Below are positions 41,617 through 50,895 of a DNA stretch of 64,000 bases, piece by piece; positions within the stretch are counted from its first letter, which is position 1, and each line of letters opens with the position of its first letter. Source of the DNA: Intestinimonas massiliensis (ex Afouda et al. 2020) (lineage in GTDB: Bacteria > Bacillota > Clostridia > Oscillospirales > Oscillospiraceae). The notes beneath the pieces were generated by a model. The model searched no databases, was not told where the DNA came from, and worked only from the letters and a program-made list of their open reading frames with translations. A program made the position numbers and the translations under genes. The stretch is taken from the NCBI RefSeq assembly GCF_900626285.1, contig NZ_LR131148.1:86742-150741 (forward strand). Reading direction: 5' to 3'.

Positions 41617-42492
41617 ATGATCTGTAATCTCTGCCCCCGGCAGTGCGGGGCGCTGCGGACTGAGACGGAGGGCCGCGGCCTGTGCCGGATGCCTGAGGTG
41701 CCGGTGGTGGCCCGGGCGGCCCTCCACAAATGGGAAGAGCCGCCTGTCTCCGGGACAAACGGCTCGGGTACGGTATTTTTCTCCGGCTGTTCCCTGGGGT
41801 GCGTGTTCTGCCAGAATGAGCAGATCAGCCACCGGGACTTTGGCAAGGCCATTTCGGTCTCCCGGCTGCGGGAGATCTTTTTTGCGCTCATTGACCAGGG
41901 AGCCCACAACATCAACCTGGTCAATCCCACCCACTATGCCCACGTGGTGCTCCAGGCGCTGAAGGACCCGCTGCCGGTGCCGGTGGTGTGGAACACCGGC
42001 GGCTACGAGCGGGTGGAGATCCTCCGGGCCATGGAGGGCAAGGTGCAGATCTACCTGCCCGACTGCAAGTACGTCACCCCGGAGTACGCAAAGCGGTACT
42101 CCGGGGCGGAGGACTACCCGGAAGTGGCCCGGGCCGCCATTCTGGAGATGGTGCGGCAGACCGGGCCCTGCGAATATGATGAAAACGGCCTGCTGAAGCG
42201 GGGGGTCATCGTCCGCCACCTGCTCCTCCCCGGCAGGCTGGCGGAGGCCAAGCGGGTGATGGACTGGGTCAGGGAGCAGTTTGAGCCGGGGACGGTGCTC
42301 TTCTCCCTCATGAGCCAGTACATCCCCTGGGGACGGGCGAGCGAATTCCCGGAGATCAACCGGCGGGTGCGCCCCTCGGAGGCCCGGGCGGCGGAGCAGT
42401 ATATGGCCGACCTGGGGCTGGAGGGCTTTGCCCAGGGGGTGGAGGCCGCTCAGGCGGACTACATCCCGCCCTTCGACCTGACGGGGGTATAG
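41617..42492 (+). CDS. Radical SAM protein, PflX/COG1313 type
   Basis: A 291-residue radical SAM enzyme. Near the start is a zinc- or cluster-type CNLCPRQCGA motif. The radical SAM triad CSLGCVFCQN follows at about 59-68. NLVNPTHY and WNTGGYE are conserved in the PflX (COG1313) group, whose substrates are unknown. The length and lack of a C-terminal SPASM domain fit that group. It follows tdk by 72 bases on the same strand. It is not a classical pyruvate formate-lyase activator. Confidence 0.82.
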   Translation: MICNLCPRQCGALRTETEGRGLCRMPEVPVVARAALHKWEEPPVSGTNGSGTVFFSGCSLGCVFCQNEQISHRDFGKAISVSRLREIFFALIDQGAHNINLVNPTHYAHVVLQALKDPLPVPVVWNTGGYERVEILRAMEGKVQIYLPDCKYVTPEYAKRYSGAEDYPEVARAAILEMVRQTGPCEYDENGLLKRGVIVRHLLLPGRLAEAKRVMDWVREQFEPGTVLFSLMSQYIPWGRASEFPEINRRVRPSEARAAEQYMADLGLEGFAQGVEAAQADYIPPFDLTGV

Positions 42493-42493
42493 T

Positions 42494-43396
42494 TCAGACC
42501 AGCAGGGCCGCCATGTCCTCCGGCAGCGGGCTCTCCCACTCCAGAGCCTCGCCGGTGACCGGCTGGGTCAGGTGGAGCCGGGCGGAGTGGAGGGCGGGCC
42601 GGGTGATGAGGCTCTTGTCCTCCGTGCCGTAGAGAAAATCACCGGTGAGGGGGCAGCCCAGATAGGCCATATGGACCCGGATCTGATGGGTGCGGCCGCT
42701 GTCCAGCTCCAGCTCCACCAGGCTGCGGCCGTTGACGGTGTGCAGCACCCGGTATCTGGTGCGGGCCCACTGGCCGGCCGGGTCCACCTGCCGGGCGATG
42801 AGGGAGCCGGGCACCTGCCCGATGGGGGCGTCCACCGTTCCCTCCGACGGCTGGGGTACCCCGTCGCACACCGCCAGGTAGATCCGGCGGAAGGCGGGGG
42901 TGTGGAGCTGCAATTTCAGCCGCTCCTGGGCGTGGGGGTGCTTGGCCACCACCATCAGCCCCGAGGTGCCCCGGTCCAGCCGGTGGACCAGGTGGATGTC
43001 CGCCGCAAGGCCGGACTGCCGGTAATACCAGGCGATGTGGTTGCACAGGGTGTCATCGTAGTGGCCCGGTCCCGGGTGGACGGACAGGCCGGGGGCCTTG
43101 CTGACCACCAGGATGTCCCCGTCCTCATAGACGATATCCAGAGGCCCGGGGGTGGGGATCATGTCCAGCCTGGGCTCCGGGTCGGACACCAGCACCGACA
43201 GCACCTGGCCCGCCGCCGCCCGCTGGCCGGTGATGGCCCGCACCCCATCCAGCAGGATGCCGTCCTCCACCCATTTGACCCGGCGGATCACCGTGCCCGA
43301 CAGGTGGAGCTCCTGGCGGAGCAGAGTGTCGATTTTCTCCCCGGCCAGCTCCGGCGTGACGGTGAGCCTCAGGCGGCGGGGGGCCTGCGTCTCCAT
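42494..43396 (-). CDS. RluA-family pseudouridine synthase
   Basis: A 300-residue RNA modification enzyme. An N-terminal S4-like region (KIDTLLRQELHLSGTVIRRVK) precedes the catalytic domain with VHRLDRGTSGLMVVAK, which holds the conserved aspartate, and ends with the LDSGRTHQIRVHMAYLG motif. The target uridine in rRNA or tRNA cannot be told. I start at the ATG 43394-43396 because a purine-rich AAAGAGGG lies upstream; the longer frame runs into the hemW promoter. Confidence 0.9.
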   Translation of the reverse strand: METQAPRRLRLTVTPELAGEKIDTLLRQELHLSGTVIRRVKWVEDGILLDGVRAITGQRAAAGQVLSVLVSDPEPRLDMIPTPGPLDIVYEDGDILVVSKAPGLSVHPGPGHYDDTLCNHIAWYYRQSGLAADIHLVHRLDRGTSGLMVVAKHPHAQERLKLQLHTPAFRRIYLAVCDGVPQPSEGTVDAPIGQVPGSLIARQVDPAGQWARTRYRVLHTVNGRSLVELELDSGRTHQIRVHMAYLGCPLTGDFLYGTEDKSLITRPALHSARLHLTQPVTGEALEWESPLPEDMAALLV

Positions 43397-43446
43397 AGGC
43401 GCGCCCTCTTTCTCTTTTTTTCCAGTATAGCATGGCCCGTGCCGCT

Positions 43447-43474
43447 TTTCAAACGGCGGATTTTGTAGTATAAT
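43447..43474 (+). promoter_or_regulatory. hemW promoter
   Basis: TTTCAA (43447-43452), 16 bases, TATAAT (43469-43474), in the gap between the divergent RluA-type gene and hemW. Confidence 0.45.
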
Positions 43475-43532
43475 AACTCTTATACGATAGGGGCCGCTCT
43501 CGCGGCCCGCTCCAGCGAATCGAGGTGCTTCC

Positions 43533-44741
43533 ATGGCGGAAAAACTGGGCGTATATGTCCACATCCCCTTCTGCCGCAGTAAGTGCGACTACTGCGACTT
43601 TTACTCCCTGGCCGGACGAGAGGACAGGATGGACGACTACCTGAAGGCGCTGATCGCCCATATGAAGGAGACCGGACCTCTGACCAGAGGCAATCAGGTG
43701 GACACGGTGTACTTCGGCGGCGGTACCCCCAGTTATTTTGGGGAAAAGCGGCTGAGAGAGCTGCTGCGCACCATCGCCAAGCGCTTCGATCTGGCCAAGG
43801 ACGCCGAGATCACTGTGGAGTGCAACCCGGACAGTGTGAATCTCAAGATGCTCCAGACCCTGCGGAAGGCGGGAGCCAACCGGATCTCCCTGGGGGTCCA
43901 GTCCGCCCACCCCTGCGAACTGCGCAGCCTCCACCGGCCCCACGATTTTGAGCAGGTGAAGGAGGCGGTGAAGGCCGTCCGGGCGGCCAAATTCAAGAAC
44001 CTGAGCCTGGACCTGATTTACGGCCTGCCCCAGCAGGACATGGCTGGCTGGCAGGACACGGTGGAGCAGGTGCTGGCCCTGGAGCCGGAGCACCTGAGCT
44101 GCTACGGCCTGAAGGTGGAGCCGGGCACCCCCCTGGACGACCGGGTGATCCGGGGGGAGAAGCTGCCCGATGACGACGCCCAGGCGGATATGTACCTGTG
44201 GATGGTGGACCGGCTGGCCAAGGCCGGATACAAGCAGTATGAGATTTCCAACTTCGCCAAGCCGGGCTTCCAGTCCCGGCATAACCTGAAGTACTGGATG
44301 GGCCGGCCCTATATCGGATTCGGGCCGGGGGCCCACTCCGACTTCGGCGGACGGCGGTACTCCTTTGTCCGGGATCTGGACAAGTATATCTCCGGTGTGC
44401 TGGGAGGCGGCGCGGTCATTGACGAGTCCGACCTGATCCCCCAGCGGGAGCGGGGCAGCGAGTACCTGATGCTCCGGCTGCGCACCACCCGGGGCATTGA
44501 GGAGTGGGAGTACCGGCGGGAGTTCTTTATGAACTTCGACCCCATCGAGCAGAAGCTGGAGGAGTACGAGCGCCAGGGCTGGACGGAGCGCCACGACCGG
44601 CGCTGGAACCTGACCCCCAAGGGTTTTCTGGTGTCCAACCAGCTCATTGGGGAGCTGCTGGCCATCCAGGAGGAAGCCACCCTGGAAAAGACCCTGCCCC
44701 GGCTCAAGCAGGGCAGGCCGGGGTCGGAACAGGAGCGCTGA
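43533..44741 (+). CDS. hemW: HemW (radical SAM heme chaperone)
   Basis: A 402-residue HemN-like radical SAM protein. HIPFCRSKCDYCDF carries the CxxxCxxC cluster motif; it lacks the extra cysteine of true coproporphyrinogen dehydrogenase HemN (CNVCDYC form). VYFGGGTPSYF, ECNPDSVNLKML, NRISLGVQS and DLIYGLPQQ are typical. The HemN C-terminal domain follows (GSEYLMLRLRTTRGI). HemW binds heme and may insert it into respiratory proteins; many annotations call it oxygen-independent coproporphyrinogen III oxidase. Confidence 0.9.
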   Translation: MAEKLGVYVHIPFCRSKCDYCDFYSLAGREDRMDDYLKALIAHMKETGPLTRGNQVDTVYFGGGTPSYFGEKRLRELLRTIAKRFDLAKDAEITVECNPDSVNLKMLQTLRKAGANRISLGVQSAHPCELRSLHRPHDFEQVKEAVKAVRAAKFKNLSLDLIYGLPQQDMAGWQDTVEQVLALEPEHLSCYGLKVEPGTPLDDRVIRGEKLPDDDAQADMYLWMVDRLAKAGYKQYEISNFAKPGFQSRHNLKYWMGRPYIGFGPGAHSDFGGRRYSFVRDLDKYISGVLGGGAVIDESDLIPQRERGSEYLMLRLRTTRGIEEWEYRREFFMNFDPIEQKLEEYERQGWTERHDRRWNLTPKGFLVSNQLIGELLAIQEEATLEKTLPRLKQGRPGSEQER

Positions 44742-44788
44742 CCCGTTTTGCGCGCAGACGAAAAGGTTTTGTCGATTTCTCGGGATAT

Positions 44789-44819
44789 AGCCCCCGCTTG
44801 TTTACAAGCGGGGGCTTTT
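44789..44819 (+). terminator. Terminator after hemW
   Basis: AGCCCCCGCTTG pairs with CAAGCGGGGGCT, followed by a T run. Confidence 0.85.
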
Positions 44820-44874
44820 GTGTTAACATAATGCGCAGATTGGACCTTTCTGCATACGACTTAGGAGGAACGCG

Positions 44875-47800
44875 ATGAAGAAAATAGTTCGGCGGGGCAC
44901 GGCCTTGGGGTTGGCCCTGGTGATGACGGTAACGGCGGCAGCTGCCTCCAACGCCCTGGGCTGGGACGTACATAAGAGCAGCGTGCCCATCTCCCAGGGA
45001 ACCACCATGGGAAAGAATATTTTTTGGAGCGACACCTATTCCGACCTGCGTACTGAGTACTACGTCAGCTATGCACCCAATGAGAATGTGGTGCCCACGG
45101 TGGCCTACGGGAACAAGATCCTCTCCAAGGCCACCCTGTCCGGCATGGCCCAGACCCTGGAGAGCCAGGGCAAGCGGGTGGTGTCCGGCCTGAACGGCGA
45201 CTGGTATGTGGTGGCCACCGGCGCCACCACCGGCCTGGTGGTCACCAACGGCGCGGTGCGGGCCACGCCCTACTACACCACCTCCTGGGCTATCGGTTTC
45301 CAGACCGACGGCAGCGCCTTTATTGCCCAGACCGGCCTGACCACCCAGGTGACCTTCGGCGGGAAGAGCTATCCCCTGACCGGCGCCATCAATAAGGTGC
45401 GGCAGGTCAATAAGAACGGCGTGGGCGGGCTGACCCTGCTCACCTCCGACTTTGCCTCCACCACCCAGAACACCCAGGCCGGTGTGGACGTGGTGCTCAC
45501 CCCTGTGGATGACGGCACCGGAACCTCCGCCCTGGAGCCCACCATCGGCAAGACGGTGACCTACACCGTGGACCAGGTGCTGGAATCCACCGGGCCCATC
45601 GCCATTCCTGAGGGGAAGGCGGTGCTCACCATGAACGCCTCGGATGACGCCAATACTCTGGCCGCCCTCCGGGCTCTGAAGGCGGGAGACACAGTCACCC
45701 TCTCCATCACCGCCGCCGATGAGCGGTGGAACACCGCCACCGAGGCCCTGGGCGGTGTGTACAAGATCGTCACCAACGGTCAGGTGGCCTCCGGCCTGGA
45801 CGCCTCCCGCACCGCCTGCTCCGCCATCGGCATCAAGGCTGACGGCACTCTGGTGTTCTACGCCATGGACGGCAGCCAGCCCGGCTACAGCGTGGGGGCC
45901 AACCTCACCCAGGTGGCCAAGCGTCTGGTGGAGCTGGGGTGTGTGGACGCCATCAGCATGGACGGCGGCGGCTCCACCACCATCGGCGTCACCTATCCGG
46001 ACAAGAACGGCATGCAGGTGGTGAACAAGCCCTCCGACGGCACCCAGCGGTCCAACAGCACCGCCATCTTCCTCACCACCACTCTCCAGCCCACCGGCCA
46101 GCTGGCGGGCTACTATGTGACACCCAGCGACCAGATGCTCCTCTCCGGCGCCCAGGTCCAGCTGTCTGCCGCCGGACTGGATACCTCCTATTACACCACC
46201 ACAGGCAATCCGGTGAGCTGGTCGGTGACCAGCGGCGGCGGCACCGTCAGTGAAAGCGGACTGTACACCGCCGGAACGGAGAGCGGCTTCTCCCAGGTCA
46301 CCGCCAGCGACGGCACCTATTCCGGCACCGCCTACCTGACCACCGTCAAGACCCCGGACTCCATCAGCATCACCAACGAATCCACCGGCGCGTCCGTGAA
46401 GTCCCTCAACCTGAACCCCGGCGGACAGGTGAACCTGAAGGCCAGCGCGGTCTACCGCAAGCTGTCCCTGACGGCCCAGGACACCTGCTTTACCTGGACG
46501 GTCCAGGGGGATGTGGGCACCGTTGATCAGAACGGCCTGTTTACCGCCAGCGCCAAGAGCGGCAGCGGCAGCATCGTGGTCTCCGCCGGCGGAAAGTCGG
46601 TGACCATCCCGGTGAGCGTGGCGGGACACATCAAGACCCTGGAGAGCTTTGAGGGGAGCCTGAGCGGCTTTGCCTCCACCGCCACCGCCTCCGCCCAGGC
46701 GGAGACCGGGCTGGACCACGTCCACAACGGGAAGCAGAGCCTGAAGCTCACCTATCAGGCGGGAGCCACCGGCGCAGCCTCTCTGACCACCAACCTGACC
46801 ATCCCCTCCGGCGAGAGCTGGATCGGTATGTGGGTGTACGGCGACGGATCGGGCAACACCCTGATGGCCACTGCCGACGGCCAGAACGCCGGGCAGTTCC
46901 TGCTCACCGCTCTGGACTTCACCGGCTGGAAGTATGTGATGGTCCAGCTGCCCGACGGCGTCAGCTCCATCACCGAGCTGTCAGTGGTCTACGGCGGAGG
47001 TGAGGACAAGCAGAACGGCACCGTCTGGCTGGACCAGATGGTGACCGCCAATGAGAAGGTAGCGGATACCGCCGCCCCCACCGTCACCGTCAAGCGCAGC
47101 GGCACCCAGCTCACCGCCACGGTGAAGGACGACGTGGATCAGACCATTGCCCAGGGCAATGTGTCCGTGACCTATGACGGTACGGCCGTCCAGTTCACCT
47201 GGAACGAGAGTGCCGGCACCCTGACCGCGACCCTGCCCGCCGCCGACAACAGCTACCACCGGGCCACCGTCACGGTGAGCGACGCCAGCGGCAACCTGGC
47301 CCGGGCCTCCGCCGACATGACTCCGTCCACCCAGCGGACCTCCCCCTTCGGGGACATGACCGGCCACTGGGCCGAGCCCTACGCCACCTTCCTCTACGAC
47401 CAGGGGATCTCTCAGGGCACCGGCGGCGACGTGCCCCAGTACCAGCCCAACCGGAACATCACCCGGGCGGAATTCTTTGCCATGGTGGCCCACTGGATGG
47501 ACCTGGACCTGACCCAGTACAGCGGGGTGGAGCTGCCCTTTGCCGACAAGGACAAGATCCCCAGCTGGGCCCTCAATGAGATCAAGGCCATGTACAGCCT
47601 GGGCCTGCTCCAGGGCGCGGAGAGCGCCGGCGGCCTGATGTCCAACCCCACCGCCACCATCACCCGGGCGGAGGCCATCACCCTGCTGGGCCGCACCCAG
47701 GCCAAGGGCTACGCCCAGGCGGACCTGAGTGCCTTTACCGACGCCGCCCAGGTACCCGGCTGGGCTGCGGAATACACCAAGGTCCTGGTGGGCCAGGGCG

Positions 47801-47886
47801 TGGTGGCCGGCAGTAACGGCCAGATCCGTCCCACCGGTTTGCTGACCCGGGGCGAAGTGGCCAAGCTGCTCTACGCCATGCTGTGA
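44875..47886 (+). CDS. Secreted phosphodiester glycosidase (NAGPA domain) with SLH repeats
   Basis: A 1003-residue exported protein with an N-terminal signal peptide. The first ~400 residues form a phosphodiester glycosidase (NAGPA-like) domain, with GLNGDWYV, YKIVTNGQV and the hallmark SMDGGGSTTIGV. Ig-like or Big-type segments and a carbohydrate-binding-like beta domain (about 410-800) follow. The last ~185 residues hold three SLH units (FGDMTGHWAEPYATFLYDQG; PFADKDKIPSWALNEIKAM; AFTDAAQVPGWAAEYTKVL), which anchor proteins to pyruvylated cell-wall polymer. It probably trims sugar-phosphodiester bonds at the surface; the substrate is unknown. Confidence 0.87.
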   Translation: MKKIVRRGTALGLALVMTVTAAAASNALGWDVHKSSVPISQGTTMGKNIFWSDTYSDLRTEYYVSYAPNENVVPTVAYGNKILSKATLSGMAQTLESQGKRVVSGLNGDWYVVATGATTGLVVTNGAVRATPYYTTSWAIGFQTDGSAFIAQTGLTTQVTFGGKSYPLTGAINKVRQVNKNGVGGLTLLTSDFASTTQNTQAGVDVVLTPVDDGTGTSALEPTIGKTVTYTVDQVLESTGPIAIPEGKAVLTMNASDDANTLAALRALKAGDTVTLSITAADERWNTATEALGGVYKIVTNGQVASGLDASRTACSAIGIKADGTLVFYAMDGSQPGYSVGANLTQVAKRLVELGCVDAISMDGGGSTTIGVTYPDKNGMQVVNKPSDGTQRSNSTAIFLTTTLQPTGQLAGYYVTPSDQMLLSGAQVQLSAAGLDTSYYTTTGNPVSWSVTSGGGTVSESGLYTAGTESGFSQVTASDGTYSGTAYLTTVKTPDSISITNESTGASVKSLNLNPGGQVNLKASAVYRKLSLTAQDTCFTWTVQGDVGTVDQNGLFTASAKSGSGSIVVSAGGKSVTIPVSVAGHIKTLESFEGSLSGFASTATASAQAETGLDHVHNGKQSLKLTYQAGATGAASLTTNLTIPSGESWIGMWVYGDGSGNTLMATADGQNAGQFLLTALDFTGWKYVMVQLPDGVSSITELSVVYGGGEDKQNGTVWLDQMVTANEKVADTAAPTVTVKRSGTQLTATVKDDVDQTIAQGNVSVTYDGTAVQFTWNESAGTLTATLPAADNSYHRATVTVSDASGNLARASADMTPSTQRTSPFGDMTGHWAEPYATFLYDQGISQGTGGDVPQYQPNRNITRAEFFAMVAHWMDLDLTQYSGVELPFADKDKIPSWALNEIKAMYSLGLLQGAESAGGLMSNPTATITRAEAITLLGRTQAKGYAQADLSAFTDAAQVPGWAAEYTKVLVGQGVVAGSNGQIRPTGLLTRGEVAKLLYAML

Positions 47887-47916
47887 GACCAAATAACATA
47901 GAAAGAGGAGATTTTT

Positions 47917-48267
47917 ATGCTGGCTCTCTGCTATCCCAAGTGCAGTACCTGTAAAAAAGCCCTGGCCTGGCTGGAGGACAAAGGTATCCAGGTCCAGGTG
48001 CGGAACATCAAGGAGGAGCGGCCCACCGCGGAGGAGCTGCGGCAGTGGCATCAGCTCAGCGGCCTGCCCCTGAAGCGGTTCTTCAATACCAGCGGCCTGC
48101 AGTACAAGGCCCTGGGCCTGAAGGACAAGCTGCCCGGCATGAGCGAGGAGGAGCAGATCGCCCTGCTGGCCACCGACGGCATGCTGGTCAAGCGGCCCCT
48201 CCTGGTGGGGGACGATTTCGTCCTGACGGGCTTCCGCGAGGCGGAGTGGGCGGAAAAACTGGGGTAA
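47917..48267 (+). CDS. ArsC/Spx-family thioredoxin-fold protein
   Basis: A 116-residue protein of the arsenate reductase/Spx/YffB family. YPKCSTCKKALAWLE has the redox CxxC, VRNIKEERPTAEELRQW and KRFFNTSG follow, and the end VKRPLLVGDDFVLTGFRE is the family signature with RPLL. No RNA polymerase-binding feature that would single out Spx is evident, and no ars genes are nearby, so the role is open. The lplA gene starts five bases after its stop codon. Confidence 0.85.
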   Translation: MLALCYPKCSTCKKALAWLEDKGIQVQVRNIKEERPTAEELRQWHQLSGLPLKRFFNTSGLQYKALGLKDKLPGMSEEEQIALLATDGMLVKRPLLVGDDFVLTGFREAEWAEKLG

Positions 48268-48272
48268 GCGCC

Positions 48273-49259
48273 ATGCTCTATCTGGAAAGCACCAGCACCG
48301 ACCCCTACTACAACCTGGCCCTGGAGCAGGTGGTCTTTGACGGCCCGGGCCAGCAGGAGACCTGCTGCATGCTCTGGCAGAACGACAACACCATCGTGGT
48401 GGGCAAGCACCAGAACACCCTCCAGGAGGTCAACATGGCCTACGTGGAGGAGCATCAGATCCGGGTGGCCCGGCGGCTGTCCGGCGGCGGCGCGGTGTAC
48501 CACGACCTGGGCAATGTGAACTTTACCTTCATCGCCCCCCATGAGGGGGCGGGGATGGACTTTTCCGCCTTCTGCCGGCCGGTGGCGGCGGCCCTGGCCG
48601 GCCTGGGGGTGACCGCTGAGATCAGCGGCCGCAACGACATGACCATAGACGGCAAGAAATTTTCGGGCAATTCCCAGTATGTGAAGCACGGCCGGGTGAT
48701 GCACCACGGCACCATCCTCTACGACTCCGATCTGAGCGTGGTGGGCCGGGCCCTGCGGGTGCCGGAGGACAAGATCACCTCCAAGGGCCTCCAGTCGGTG
48801 CGCAGCCGGGTCACCAATGTGCGGCCCTATGTGAAGGAGGACCTGCCCACGCCGGAGTTTCTGGCCCGGCTGCGGCAGGCCCTGTGGGAGATGTATCCCA
48901 TGGAGCGGCTGGAGCTGACTGAGGAGCAGAAGGCGGAGACGGAGCGCCTGCGGGCAACCCTTTACAGCACCTGGGACTGGAACTTCGGCGCTTCGCCCCC
49001 CTGCCAGATCATCAAGAAACGGCGGATCGAGGGCTGCGGGCAGCTGGAGGTCCACATGGATGTGGAGCGGGGGGCTATCAGGACCCTGCACTTTTACGGC
49101 GACTACTTCAGCATGGAGGAGCCGGAGAAGCTGGCGGAACAGCTGTTGGGCTGTCCGCTGGAGGAGGAGGCCCTGCGCCGCCGGCTGGCGGATACGGCGC
49201 TGGAGCGCTGCTTCCGGGGCATGGACGTGGAGAGCTTCTGCCGGCTGCTGCTCCAGTAA
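48273..49259 (+). CDS. lplA: Lipoate-protein ligase A
   Basis: A 328-residue ligase that activates lipoate with ATP and attaches it to lysines of E2 or GcvH proteins. RRLSGGGAVYHDLGNVNF is the core signature, followed by GRNDMTIDGKKFSGNSQY, with the lipoyl-AMP-binding lysine, and HHGTILYDSDL. The C-terminal accessory domain is present. The ATG at 48273 follows the ArsC-like gene closely, so the two are co-transcribed. An upstream extension of this frame only shadows that gene. Confidence 0.94.
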   Translation: MLYLESTSTDPYYNLALEQVVFDGPGQQETCCMLWQNDNTIVVGKHQNTLQEVNMAYVEEHQIRVARRLSGGGAVYHDLGNVNFTFIAPHEGAGMDFSAFCRPVAAALAGLGVTAEISGRNDMTIDGKKFSGNSQYVKHGRVMHHGTILYDSDLSVVGRALRVPEDKITSKGLQSVRSRVTNVRPYVKEDLPTPEFLARLRQALWEMYPMERLELTEEQKAETERLRATLYSTWDWNFGASPPCQIIKKRRIEGCGQLEVHMDVERGAIRTLHFYGDYFSMEEPEKLAEQLLGCPLEEEALRRRLADTALERCFRGMDVESFCRLLLQ

Positions 49260-49275
49260 AAAAATTCCGATCAGG

Positions 49276-49308
49276 GAGGACGGGGCGCAGGCTCTGCGCC
49301 CCGTCCTC
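49276..49308 (+). terminator. Hairpin after lplA (weak terminator)
   Basis: GAGGACGGGGCGCAG pairs perfectly with its complement around a 3-base loop. There is no T run directly after it, so its strength as a terminator is uncertain. Confidence 0.5.
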
Positions 49309-49372
49309 ATCTGTATAAAACGCATAAAAAACGGAAAGGCTGAGGGTAGAAAAAGCGGAGAAAGAATTAGGT

Positions 49373-49400
49373 TTGATTTTACAAAGATCTGTGTTATAAT
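49373..49400 (+). promoter_or_regulatory. murA promoter
   Basis: TTGATT (49373-49378), 16 bases, TATAAT (49395-49400). It implies a leader of about 125 bases before murA. Confidence 0.6.
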
Positions 49401-49485
49401 GTACGCGTATAGGAGCGCACTGAACTTTCGTGTGCCGATCCGTTATGTGTTTACCGGGCCGCCTGCTGGCCGGCCCTTGGATACC

Positions 49486-49509
49486 CCGGAAGGTCGGAAT
49501 CCCTTCCGG
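49486..49509 (+). promoter_or_regulatory. Hairpin in the murA leader
   Basis: CCGGAAGG pairs perfectly with CCTTCCGG around an 8-base loop, close to the ribosome site of murA. It is preceded by a GGGCC/GGCCC-rich stretch (about 49456-49477). No known riboswitch is recognised. Confidence 0.4.
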
Positions 49510-49533
49510 CGGAAGGAATAGAGGGTTGTTGCT

Positions 49534-50826
49534 TTGACAAAGTATGTGATTCACGGCGGTAAACCGCTGTACGGTGAGATCGACATCAGCGGCGCGAAAA
49601 ACGCCGCTGTCGCTATCATTCCCGCCGCCCTGCTGGTGGACGGTAGCTGCCGCATTGAAAATATTCCCCAGATCAGCGATGTGACGCTGATCCTCAACAT
49701 CCTCCAGGAGCTGGGCGCCGATGTGCGCACCGTCAACCGCACCACGGTGGACGTGGATTGCTCCCACATCCGCAATGCCCGGGTGCCGGAGGAGCTGGCC
49801 CGCAAGATCCGGGCCTCTTATTATCTGATTGGCGCACTGCTGGGCCGGTTCGGCTCTGCTGAGGTGCCCCCTCCGGGCGGCTGCGATTTCGGCGGTCGTC
49901 CCATCGACCAGCACATCAAGGGCTTTGTGGCTATGGGGGCCGAGGTGGACGTCCGGGGCGGCTTTATCCATGCCCGGGCGGAAAAGGGCCGGATGCAGGG
50001 CACCCACATCTATCTGGATATCGTGTCTGTTGGCGCCACTATGAACATCATGCTGGCCGCCGTGCTGGCCGACGGCCTGACCGTCATTGAGAACGCCGCC
50101 AAGGAGCCCCATATCGTGGATCTGGCCAACTTCCTCAACTCCATGGGGGCCGATATCATGGGCGCCGGCACCGACGTCATCAAGATCCGGGGCGTGGACC
50201 GCCTGACCGGCGGCACCTACTCCATCATCCCCGACCAGATCGAGGCAGGCACCTACATGGCCGCCGTGGCCGCCGCCGGGGGAGAGGTCCTGATCAAGAA
50301 CGTGATCCCCAAGCATCTGGAGTGCATCACCGCCAAGCTGCTGGAGATGGGCGTGGAGGTGGAGGAGCGGGACGACGCCGTTCTGGTGCGCCGCACCGGC
50401 AAGCTGACCCGCACCAACGTCAAGACCCTGCCCTATCCCGGCTTCCCCACGGACATGCAGCCCCAGATTGCCGCCGTGCTCTGCCTGGCGGAGGGCACCA
50501 GCGTGCTCACCGAGGGCGTGTGGGACAACCGCTACCGCTATGTGGATGAGTTCCGGCGGATGGGCGCCCAGATCCAGGTGGACGGCAAGATCGCCGTCAT
50601 TGAGGGCGTGGACCACCTGACCGGTGCCCGCATCCAGGCCTGCGACCTGCGGGCCGGGGCCGCCATGGTCATCGCCGGGCTGGCCGCCCGCGGCACCACC
50701 GAGATCGGCTGCATCCACCACATCGAGCGGGGCTATGAGGATATCGTCCGCAAGCTCTCCGGCGTGGGGGCGGACATCCGGGTGGTAGTCACCCCCGATG
50801 AGGACAAACAGGCCCAGGTGGGCTGA
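49534..50826 (+). CDS. murA: UDP-N-acetylglucosamine 1-carboxyvinyltransferase
   Basis: A 430-residue enzyme that starts peptidoglycan synthesis by moving enolpyruvate from PEP to UDP-GlcNAc. The N-terminal ISGAKNAAVAIIPAALL, the catalytic cysteine in PPPGGCDFGGRPIDQH (the site fosfomycin alkylates), and the later KTLPYPGFPTDMQPQ with the conserved DMQ are all present. The start is TTG behind AGAGGG. Bacillota often have two MurA paralogues; which one this is cannot be told. Confidence 0.96.
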   Translation: MTKYVIHGGKPLYGEIDISGAKNAAVAIIPAALLVDGSCRIENIPQISDVTLILNILQELGADVRTVNRTTVDVDCSHIRNARVPEELARKIRASYYLIGALLGRFGSAEVPPPGGCDFGGRPIDQHIKGFVAMGAEVDVRGGFIHARAEKGRMQGTHIYLDIVSVGATMNIMLAAVLADGLTVIENAAKEPHIVDLANFLNSMGADIMGAGTDVIKIRGVDRLTGGTYSIIPDQIEAGTYMAAVAAAGGEVLIKNVIPKHLECITAKLLEMGVEVEERDDAVLVRRTGKLTRTNVKTLPYPGFPTDMQPQIAAVLCLAEGTSVLTEGVWDNRYRYVDEFRRMGAQIQVDGKIAVIEGVDHLTGARIQACDLRAGAAMVIAGLAARGTTEIGCIHHIERGYEDIVRKLSGVGADIRVVVTPDEDKQAQVG

Positions 50827-50847
50827 TTCATCTGAATGACATGCTTC

Positions 50848-50876
50848 AGGCGGGGGCCTTTCCCCCGCCTGTTTTG
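50848..50876 (+). terminator. Terminator after murA
   Basis: AGGCGGGGG pairs with CCCCCGCCT around CCTTT, followed by GTTTT. It lies about 20 bases before the next gene. Confidence 0.7.
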
Positions 50877-50895
50877 CGTAAAAAGGAGCGATCTT

